From contig DASYCZ010000036.1 of assembly GCA_036499825.1 (NCBI GenBank), forward strand, positions 1 through 64,000: a stretch of 64,000 nucleotides of DNA, in the 5' to 3' direction. Below are positions 1 through 10,100 of the stretch, piece by piece. The notes under the pieces were generated by a model, which was not told the origin of the DNA, did not search any database, and saw only the letters and a list, made by a program, of their open reading frames with translations. The number at the start of each line of letters is the position of its first letter. Position 1 is the stretch's first letter. This DNA is from Paradevosia sp036499825 (GTDB lineage Bacteria > Pseudomonadota > Alphaproteobacteria > Rhizobiales > Devosiaceae). A program made the translations under genes and the position numbers.

Positions 1-554
1 ACACCACCGCTTCGCTGCAGCCCTATGCCTCGGTCGACAAGGTGCCCACCGACCTGGTCAGCAACGCCCGCAACGACATCTACCTGATCGGCGAGGCGCT
101 CAAGCTGATCGACAAGAAGCAGCTGCTGCCGATGCAGGCCGACGATCTGAAGGCGGTGACGGACTATCACAAGGCGGTCGACAATGCGACGAAGTTCATC
201 CCGCTGTGGGTGAAGGTTGCGGTCGCGCTGGCGCTTGGGCTTGGCACGATGGTTGGCTGGAAGCGCATTGTGGTGACGGTTGGCGAGAAGATCGGCAAGA
301 GCCACCTGACCTATGGCCAGGGCGCCGCCGCCGAAATCGTGGCGATGATCACCATCGGCATGGCCGACAGGTTCGGCCTGCCGGTATCGACGACGCACGT
401 CTTGTCATCGGGCGTCGCGGGCACCATGGCGGCGAACGGCTCGGGCCTGCAATGGTCGACGGTGCGCAACCTGCTGCTCGCCTGGGTGCTGACCCTGCCC
501 TGCTCGATCGCCCTCGCCTTCGTGCTGTTTGTCGTCTTCCGTCAGGTTTTCTAG
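1..554 (+). CDS. PiT-family inorganic phosphate transporter, C-terminal part
   Basis: The reading frame is open from the first bases of the window, so the N-terminus lies outside it. The visible part ends in a run of hydrophobic helices typical of the second half of PiT permeases, with the conserved stretch GQGAAAEIVAM followed by GLPVSTTHVLSSGVAGTM. The ST-TH-SSGV motif belongs to the PiT inverted repeat that forms the phosphate and cation site in the inner membrane. PiT proteins are low-affinity phosphate symporters driven by H+ or Na+. A strong intrinsic terminator follows 47 bases after the stop, so the gene ends its transcription unit. Whether a pit accessory protein (PhoU-like) lies upstream cannot be seen. 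Confidence 0.9.
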   Translation, partial: TTASLQPYASVDKVPTDLVSNARNDIYLIGEALKLIDKKQLLPMQADDLKAVTDYHKAVDNATKFIPLWVKVAVALALGLGTMVGWKRIVVTVGEKIGKSHLTYGQGAAAEIVAMITIGMADRFGLPVSTTHVLSSGVAGTMAANGSGLQWSTVRNLLLAWVLTLPCSIALAFVLFVVFRQVF

Positions 555-601
555 GCGAAGCCTTTGGCCAGATCGTCCGCCGAGGCGATATCAGGAAGCA
601 C

Positions 602-627
602 AAAACCCGGGCTCAGGCCCGGGTTTT
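602..627 (+). terminator. Rho-independent terminator after the PiT gene
   Basis: A perfect 11-bp stem (aaaacccgggc / gcccgggtttt) closes on a tcag loop and is followed by a T-rich stretch (ttttcatttt). It lies between the PiT stop and the SnoaL-like gene and separates the two units. The stem is symmetrical, but the T tract is on the plus-strand side. Confidence 0.85.
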
Positions 628-704
628 CATTTTCGGACAGGCGATTCGCCTTGCTGCAGGGCTGCTGATACCCTGTGGGTTCATGAGTGGCGCGGGAGGC
701 TGCG

Positions 705-1103
705 ATGGCAGAAAGCGGCAACGTCGACGACGCCCTTTTGCGTCAGGCGCTCGACCGGCACTGGGCCGCCTCGGACGCCAATGATTTCGACGTCGAGCAC
801 GACATTTACCGGGACGACGCCATCCTCGAATACCCGCAATCGGGCGAACGCATCCGCGGACGGCATAACATCCAGGCGTCGCGGGTCGCACAGCCGAGTT
901 CCAAGCGCTTCACGGTCCGCCGCATCGTGGGCTCGGGCAATTTGTGGGTGACCGAATTCATCCTCGCCTATGACGGCCGCCCATCCCATGTGGTGAGCGT
1001 GATGGAATTCGAGGACCACAAGGTCGCCCGCGAAACCCAATATTTCGGCGACCCGTTCCCGCCCGGCCCCTCACGCGCGCATCTGGTCGAGCGGATGGAA
1101 TAG
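705..1103 (+). CDS. SnoaL-like / NTF2-fold protein
   Basis: A 132-residue protein with the pattern of the SnoaL-like (NTF2) fold: an N-terminal helix (ALLRQALDRHWAASDAND) leads into a Y-DDA-LEYPQSGERI strand-loop that lines the pocket in this family, then alternating strands end in FEDHKVARETQYFGDPFPP. The family holds small-molecule isomerases, hydrolases and proteins with no known ligand, and nothing here fixes a substrate. The ATG at 705 is preferred over an upstream GTG at 687 because gggagg lies 6 to 11 bases before it. The gene stands alone between the PiT terminator and the convergent autotransporter gene. Confidence 0.75.
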   Translation: MAESGNVDDALLRQALDRHWAASDANDFDVEHDIYRDDAILEYPQSGERIRGRHNIQASRVAQPSSKRFTVRRIVGSGNLWVTEFILAYDGRPSHVVSVMEFEDHKVARETQYFGDPFPPGPSRAHLVERME

Positions 1104-1197
1104 GGGCGCGGCGTTTATTGAGGCGGCACCAGCGTCGCAAGCCCCTCCGGCCGGAGGAACGAAGGGGACCGCCCCCTCCCCGCTCCGGCCCACAACC

Positions 1198-4100
1198 TCA
1201 GAACTTGATGTCGAAGGTTCCCTTGACGGCCTGTTCGCTGGTGCTGCCCGAGAACTGGCCCTCGTAGGAGAGGCTGAGGGTGGTGTTGTCGGTGAGGGCG
1301 AAATCGAGGCCGGCGTTGAGGAGGAGGGTGTCCCTGGCGATGGGGCCACCGGCGATGTCGAAATCGGAGCCACCCGCAAAGGCAAGCGTCGAGATCGGCG
1401 TGGTGTCGTCGGAGGCGTGGCGCAGGCCTACGGAGCCACGCGCGATGCCGGCGATACCGTTGAGATCGAAGGCCATGGAGGCCCGCAGCCCCAGGGTGGT
1501 GAACACCGTGTCGGTGCTGTTGCCGGGGCTGTGCAGTGCCGCGGCCCCGCCATGCTCGGTGAAGCCGTCGGTATCGACGCCCACATAGGCCAGGTTGGCG
1601 AAGGGCTCCAGCGCCACCGGGCCGGCATCGATGCGATAGCCGAGATCGGCGAAGACCTGGGTGACGCCGGCATGATAGTCGGCCGAGAGGTCATCGGCGA
1701 AGCCCTGGAAGCCCGCATGCCGGCTGGTGGCGATATCCTGCCAGGTATAGGTGGCGCCGGTGCGCAGGCCGAGATTGCCCCATTGCGTGCCGCCATAGAT
1801 GCCCAGGTAATATTCCCCGCTGGTTGCCGAGGAATTGCGGTCGCCGATGTCGATGGTGCCCTGGCCGAGGCCCGCGAAGGCGCCGACGCGCCAGTTGCCG
1901 AGCGGCGCATCGCCACCGATCAGCAGGCCACCGGTGGAGCGATCGAAGGCTGCGGCATTGTGATCCGTATCCGTATGGCCCCAGGCGCCGAGCGCCTGGC
2001 TCCACACTGCGGGCGGCGCCGATGCAGCATCGCAATCGGCTGCCGTCCTGGGGCTGCCGTTTGCCTGCCGGGACGCCAGCGCTTCAGTGCCGACGGCGCA
2101 GAAGCTGCCGCGGAGGCGATCGGTGGCGGCATCGCGCAGCAGATGGCCGTTCTCGATGGTGGCCGTCTGCGTCGAGGCATGGATTTCACCCGACAGCAGG
2201 TCGAGCGCGGCATGCGCCGCATCGACATCGGGCTGGTTGAGGATGGCGATCTGCACCGGATTGTCCGCCGGCAGGCTCGTAACGCCGGTGCCGGTGGCGA
2301 TCTGGTTGGGAGTGCCGCCGATCGATCCGATGGTGCGGCTCTGCTTGGTCACCAGATAGGCGTTGTTGGCGTCATAGGCATCCGTCAGGTAGATGAACGC
2401 CGTGAGGTCGGTGTCGCCCGTCAGGTCGAACGTGCCCTTGAGGCCGCCGCTGGCGGTGAGGATGGTGTAGCGCGTGCCGGCCACATAGGGGGCGACCGGG
2501 TTCTTCACCACCTTGACGATGGCGCCATCGTCAAGCGTGGCGCTGCCGGCGACGTTGATGCGGTCCGCGTCGGCCGAAGTCGGATTGACCTCAGCCTGAT
2601 AGATCGCGCCGGCCTGTTGCGTGTAATTACCGTTGACGTTGAGTGTGCCGATGCTGTTGCCCGGTGCGATGGTGCCGTTCTGGGCGACCGTCGTCGCGCC
2701 GACCGTGCCGGAGCCCATCAGCGTGCCGCCATCGTGGACGAGCACCGCCGAGTTACCGATCGAACCGTTGACCGAAAGCCGGCCGGCGAACACGTCGGTG
2801 GCGCCCGTCAGCGTGCTGATCGCGGTCAGGACGGTCTTGCCGGTGCCCATGTGGCTGAGGCCACCGCTGCCCGAGATCACGCCATCGAAGCTCAGATCGT
2901 CGGAGCGGTTGAAGGCCAGGGTGCCGTTGTCTGCAACATTGCCCACGATCGAGCCGGTGGTGCCGCCATTGCCCAGTTGCAGTGTGCCGGCGCTGATCGT
3001 GGTGCCGCCCGCATAGGTGTTGGCGCCGGTGAGGATGGTGGTGCCGTGGCCGAGCTGGGCAAGCGCGCCGGTGCCCGAGGCGATACCACCGAAGGTGGCG
3101 CTGTCGGAGCGGTTGAAGGCCAATGTGGCGTTGTCGGTGACATTGCCCGCAAGCGAGCCGGACGTGCCGCCATCGCCGACCTGCAGGGTGCCGGCGCTGA
3201 TCAGGGTGCCGCCCGTATGGGTAACATCGCCGGTCACGACGAGCGTGCCGTCGCCGGTCTTGGTGAGCGAGCCCACCCCGTCGATATTACCGGTTAGTTT
3301 CGCCGTGGTGTCGGGATCGGTGAGGAAGGTGCCCGCGCCCGCCAGATGCAGGGTGCGGTTCAGCGTCATGCCCGCCGTGGTGTTGAGCGTGCCGCCATCG
3401 AGCGTCACCCCGCCGGCCGCATTGCCGAGATTGTCTTCGGCCGAGATCTTAACGGTGCCGCCATTGATGGCGGTGCCACCCGTATACGTATTGTGGCCGT
3501 TGAGCACGAGCGTGCCGAGATCGGTCTTGACCAATTCGCCATCACCCTCCAGCACGGAATCGATGGTGGCGGTGAAGCCTGCCCCTACCGTCGAGCCGTC
3601 CCCGACACGGATGATCGATTGCGATCCGACCAGCGTGAGGGCGTCGCCCTTGACGTCATAGCCGTCACTGCCGAACTGCATGCCTGCCGCCGTCACGGGG
3701 CCATTCTGGTCATCGACCGTGACCGTTCCGGCGGTGCCCGCGAAGATGGCGAAGCTGCCGTTCTCGTAAGACGCGTTGACCGAGCCCGATGCGTCGGTCC
3801 AGCTGTTTTCCGCGCCGGCGACATGCCAGGTGCCGTCACCGCCCTGCACCACGCCATCATTGGCAGGGCCAGCCGCGCCGTCCCAGAAATTCAGCTCCAG
3901 CCCATCGGTATTGACCAGGTTCACCTGATGATCGATGGCGGTCTGCACGAAATATTCCGGCGAGGGCGCCGAGACGACATCGAGCGTATTGTCGGTCAAC
4001 GTGCCGCCATAGCTGATGATGCGATAAAGGCCGGGATCGAAATTGCGGCCAGGCGTCGCCATCACGTCGAGCTTGCCGTCGAGCACGAGATCGCCCCCGG

Positions 4101-7100
4101 CCTGGGTCAGGTCGTTGAACGGTCCGCCCGGCACGTTGGCCTGCCCGAAATTATAGGCGAGCTTGGTGGAATCGGAGAGCGTCAGGTCGCCCTTGATGGC
4201 GAGCGTACCAGGCGCTTCGGTGGCGTTGCCAGGGTTGAGAATGCCGTTATCGGCAAGCTTCACGTCGCCACCGATAGTGCCGGTGCCGCCAAGCGTCGCG
4301 CCGGCGCCTACGCTGGTAAGGCCCGTCGCCGCGCTCTGGTTGCCATCGACCAGCAGGGTGCCGGCATCGACATCGGTCGTGCCCAGATAGCTGTTGGCAG
4401 CCATGAGGATGGTGGTCCCGGAGCCGAGTTGATGCACCGCACCGCTGCCCGAGATGAGGCCGCTGAAGGTCACGGCATCCGAACGGTCGAAGGCCAGCGT
4501 GCCGTTATCGGCCACATTGCCCATGAGGGAGCCCGAAGTGCCACCATCGCCGAGCTGCAGCGTACCCGCACTGATCGTGGTGCCGCCCGCATAGGTGTTG
4601 GTCCCGGTCAATGTGGTCGTGCCGGCGCCGATCTGGCTGAGCGAGCCCGAGCCGGAGACGGTGCCATCGAGGGTCACCGTATCGCTGCGGTCGATGACCA
4701 GCTTGCCATTGTCGGCCACATCGCCCAGCACCCAGCCCGAGGTGCCGCCATTGCCCAGTTGCAGGGTGCCGGCGCTGATGGTGGTGCCACCCGCATGGGT
4801 GTTGTCGGCCGTGAGGATAGTGGTGCCCGTGCCGGCCTGGACGACCGCGCCGCTGCCCGAGATGGTGCCCGCAATGGTGGCGGTGTCGGAGCGGTCGAAG
4901 ACCAGCGTGCCGTTGTCGGCCACGTCGCCCATGATGCTGCCTGTGGTGCCGCCACTGCCGAGCTGCAGGGTGCCGCCGGTAATGGTGGTGCCGCCCGCAT
5001 AGGTGTTGGTGCCGGAAAGGATGAGCGTGCCCTGATCGGCCTTCACCAGTTCACTGGCGCCGGTGAGGCTGGAGGCGATGGTCGCCGTGTAGGCTGCCCC
5101 ATCCGCCGTGCCGTCGCCGACGCGGATGGTGGCCTGCGTGCCCGCCAGGCCGATATCTTCGCCATTGATCAGATAGCCATCTGCCGCGAACTGCATGCCA
5201 GAGGCCGTCACGGCACCATTGCCATTGTCGACCGTTACCGTGCCGCCCGTCCCCTGGAAGACCGCGAAGGCCGGGTTGGTGTAGGCGGCGTTGACCATGC
5301 CGTTCATGCCGGTCCAGTTGTCCTCGCCCCCTGCCAGTTGCCAGGTACCGCCGCCACCCTCGACCTTGCCGTCATTTTTGGGGCCCGCCGAGCCATCCCA
5401 GAAGTTGAACGTCAAGCCCGTGGTGTTGACCAGGTTCACCTGGTTGGCGACCGACGTCTGCACGAAATAGTTGGCCGACGGCGCCGAGCCGACCGCCAGC
5501 GTGTGGTCGGTGAGCGTGCCGTTGTAGTTGATGATGCGATAGACGCCGGGATCGAAGCTGCCGCCCGCGGACGTGGTGACGTCGATCGTGCCATCGAGGG
5601 TCAGGTCGCCCTTGACCTCGGTCAGATCGTTGAGCGCGCCGCCCACCACATTGGCCTGCCCAAGCTCATAGGCGAGCCTGGAGCCGCCGGAAAGCGCCAG
5701 GTCGCCATTGATCGTCAGCTTGCCGGGACGGCTGGCCGGGGCGAGCGTGCCGCCGTCATCGACCTGGACGTCGCCACCGATGATGCCGGTGCCGCCGAGC
5801 GTGCCGCCCGAGGCGACCTCGGTCAGCCCCGTGGCGCCAGATTGATCGCCGTTGATGTGCAGGGTGCCGGCATTCACCGTGGTGACGCCGCCATAGGTGT
5901 TGGCGCCCGTCAGGGTCAGGAGGCCGGTGCCATTCTGGGTGAGGGTGCCGGCGCCGGAAACCACGCCGCCGAAGCTGGCGCTATTGTTCCGGTCGAACAC
6001 CAATGCGGTGTTGTTGGCCACATTGCCCGAAAGCGACCCCGTGGTGCCGCCATTGCCGATCTGCAACGCGCCGGCGCTGATGGTGGTGCCGCCCGTATAG
6101 GTGTTTGCGCCGGTGAGGATCGTCGTGCCCGTGCCGATCTGGTTGAGCTTGCCGCTTCCCGAAATGGCGCCGCCGAGCGTCACCTGGTTGGAGCGGTCGA
6201 CGACCAGCGTGGCATTGTCGGCGACATCGCCCGTAATGGAGCCGGTGGTACCGCCATTGCCCAGTTGCAGCGTGCCTGCGCTGATGACGGTGCCGGTGTA
6301 GTTGCTGGCCCCGGTAAGGATCAAGGTGCCGAGATCGGTCTTTTCGACGACGCTGGCGCCGGTCAGTTGCGACGCGATGGTGGTGGTGTAACCCGCCGAC
6401 GCCGCCGTACCGTCGCCGACCCGAATGGTCGATTGCGGGCCGACCATCGTCACCGCATCGCCATTGATGGTGTAACCGCTGCTGGCGAACTGCATGCCGG
6501 AGGCCCTGACGGCGCCGGCGCCATCATCCACCGTCACCGTACCCGGCGTGGCGGCGAAGGCCGCGAAGCTGCCATCCGTATAGGGGCCATTGGCCGCCCC
6601 GGTCATTTCGGTCCAGTTGTCGTTGGCGCTGTCGGCAGTCCAGGTGCCGTCGCCGCCATTGATGTGGCCATCGAATTTGGGGCCGGCATCGCCATCCCAA
6701 ATGCTGAGGCGCAGGCCCGCCAGGTTGACGAGGAAGACCTGCTTGTCGATCGAGGTATGGACGGAGACATCGCTGCCCATCGGCACATCGCCCAGCGCGA
6801 GCCCGTTGTCGGTCAGCGTGCCGCCATAGTTGAACACCCGGTAGATGCCGGGGCCGAAAGTGCCGTCCGTGGGCACGTCGATGTTGAGCTTGCCATCGAG
6901 GGTGAGGTTGCCCGCCACCTCGGTGAGGTCGTTGAGCGGCCCGCCCACGACGCCGGCCTGGCCGAATTCGTAGTTGAGGGTGGAATTGGCGGCCAGCGCC
7001 AGGCTGCCCTTGATGGTCAGCGTGCCGGGGCCATCGGTGCTGCCCGGTGCTAGCGTGCCGCCATCGATCACCGTCACGCCGCCGCCGATGATGCCCTTGC

Positions 7101-10100
7101 CGCCCAGCGTGCCGCCCGACGCCACGCTGGTGAGCCCGGTGGCGAGCGACTGGTTGCCATCGATGAACAGGCTGCCGGCATTGACGGTGGTCGAGCCCGA
7201 ATAGGATGATTGATTGCCGGTGAGGATCCAGGTTCCGGTGCCGTTCTTGGCGAGAGTCGTGACGCCGGTTCCGGCATTCTTGATCGAGGCGGCAAGCGAA
7301 TTGTCATCGGTATCGGTGCCGGCGAGCGCGATGGTTCGCGCCTGGTTGTTGCCCTGGAGCGTGAGCGGGCTAGTGTCGGTGAAGTGGATGGCGCCCGTAC
7401 CCGACGATTGGATGATGGTGGTGCCGGTTGCCAGGGTGAACTGACGGTTGGTGCTGTCGCCCGCACCGGTGTAACGCAGGGTCGAGCCACTGCCGATGAT
7501 GATGTTGGAGGCGGCGGCGGAAGCCATGCCGAGGCTGCTGGCGGTGCCACCATTGGTGAGCTTGTCGACGCCCAGCACGCCGCCACTGATGGTGGTGACG
7601 CCCGTATAGGTGCTGTTCGAATTGGTCAATATCCAGGTGCCCAGCCCGGTCTTGTTCAACGAGGTCTGGCCGGCGCCATTGTTGATGATCTGGGCCGCGA
7701 AGGTGTTGTCGCCGGTATTGGCACCCGTCAATGTCAGCGCCTGGCTGGTATTGGGCATTGCGAACGTGATGGCCGCGGTATTGGTGAAGTTCACCGTCCC
7801 CAAGCCCGTTCCCGAGGCATCCAGGGCATTGCCCAGGGTTGCCCCCAGGGTGAGCTGGCGGTCGGTGGAGCTGTTGCCGCCGCCGGTATAGCGCAGGGTA
7901 CCGCCATCGAGGACGAGATTGCTGGCCGCCGCGCTGGAGGCGCCGATCGAGCTGTTGGCGCCGCCATTGGCAAGGCAGGCGACGGACAGCACGCCCTTCT
8001 TGATGGTCGTGGAGCCCGTATAGCTGCTGGAGCAGCCGGCCAGGGTCTGGGGCTGTGACGTCGTGCCGGTCTTGATCAGGTTGCCGTTGCCGATGATGGC
8101 GCCCGTATAGGTGCCGCCACCATCCAGAACCGTCAATGTGCCGCCATTGAGGTCGATATTGCCGCCAAACAGACCACCGGAATTGGCGTTGGCGTCCTTG
8201 AGGGCGGAGAACTGCACGTTTTTGCCGTTGACGTCGAACACCGCATTCGCGACGTCGCTCATGGTGAGGGCACCGTTATTGTCGAAGGCGCCTTGCGAGC
8301 CGGCGACAAGCCGGCCGGCCTGAACGAGCGTTGGCCCCATAAAGGTGTTGTCGCCCGACAGGACGAGCGTGCCGGGGCCGCGCTTGACCAGGCTGCCCGG
8401 TCCCACCACGGGGCCGGTGAAGGTCAACGTGGTGGCGGCATTGTTCACCTGGACGTTGCCGAAGCCGCCCGCCAGCGTGAAGCCGCGATCGACGGTCTGG
8501 GTGAGGCCGGTATAGTTCAGCACGCTGTCGGCCAGGAAGGTGAGATTGCCCGGGGCGTTGCTCGATGCGCCGATGCCGCTGCCGGCGCCGCCATCTTTCA
8601 GGCAATCGGTGCTCAGCGTGCTGTTGCCGATGGTGGTGCCGCCCGTATAGCTGTTCCCACAGCCGTTGAATATCTGTCCGCCGAACACCGCCAAGGTGCC
8701 GCTGCCAGTGACGGCGCCCGTGAAGGTGCCGCCACCGCGGATTGTCAGTGCGGCCCCATCGGTCTCGACGGTACCGGCGCCCACAAGGGCCCCGATCGTG
8801 GTGTCGAAGCCCTCGAGGTCCAGCAACGCCCCGGCATTGACCGTCATGCTGCCGGCCGTTCCGGGAGCGCCGAAGGACTGGGAATTACAGGCCCTCAATA
8901 TGCCGGCCGCCACGGTAGTGGCGCCGGTCCGGGTGTTGTTGCCGCACAGGATGAGTGTGCCCGCGCCTTCCTTGGTAAATGCTCCGGTGCCAACCACGAT
9001 GCCACCGATGGTCAGCGTGGTGCCGGCCTCTGCGACATCGATGCGGCCACCTGCCGACCCGGCTCCGAGCGTGAAGCCGCGATCGATGGTGACGGTACCG
9101 CCGGTATAACGCAAACGCCCGCCCATGCTCAAAACGAGGTTGCCGGAATCCTTGCTCGCAGCGCCGATGCCGCTGGCCGCGCCGCCATTGGCAAGCTTGT
9201 TCACCTCAAGCGTGCTGCTCGCCGTGGTGGAACCTGTGCCGGTGATCGTGGTGGCGCCCACATAATCGTTGGCGGCGTTAGACAGCACCAGCGTGCCCAA
9301 CCCGGTCTTGGACAGGCCGGCATTGTCGGGGCTTGTCACCAACCCGGAAAATTCAACGGTTCGGGCGGCCCCGATATCGATGGCCCGGTCGATGCCGCCA
9401 TTGACAAGGGTCATGCCGCGATCGGTCACCACGTCGGTGGTGCCGATATAGGACAGGACGCCGCTTTCGAGCACGAGATTGGACGCGCTGGCGCCCGAGG
9501 CGCCGATGCTGCTGTTGACGCCGCCATTGGCGAGCGAGGTGACCTGCAGGGTGCCGCCGCTCAATGTGGTGGCGCCCGTGTAGCTGTTGTTGACGCCACT
9601 CAGGCGAACCGCGCCCTTGCCGTTGCCGGCCTTGACAAAGCCCGTATGGCCGCCGTTATCGACGATCTGCGTGCCGATCGACACGAAGCTGTTGTCGCTG
9701 TTCTGCAGCACGCCGAGCGCGCCGCCACCAGGGCCGCCGGTCAAAAAGCCGGCGCCGTTGATCCCCCCGGTGCCGCTTGTGCTGGGCGCGAAAATGATCA
9801 TGCCGCTGACGCCGAGGGTCTTGCCGGCGGCGATCGTGACGGTTGCGGCCGATCCAACCGTGTAACGCAGGCCTCCGAGGGCCGTGTCGGCGTTAACGGT
9901 ACCAAAGAACGGCGTATTGGGCCCCAGGCCCCCGACGTCGGTGATGACCTGTCCGCTCTGCCACTGGCCGGCGTCATCGGTGTTGGTGTAGTCGGAGGCA
10001 TCGAAGGCGACGATCTTGCCTCCGACGACCTTGGCATAATCGGTGCTGTTGGCGATGGCCCAGGCGCCCATCTTGCCATCGGCATTGGTGGTGGTGATGG

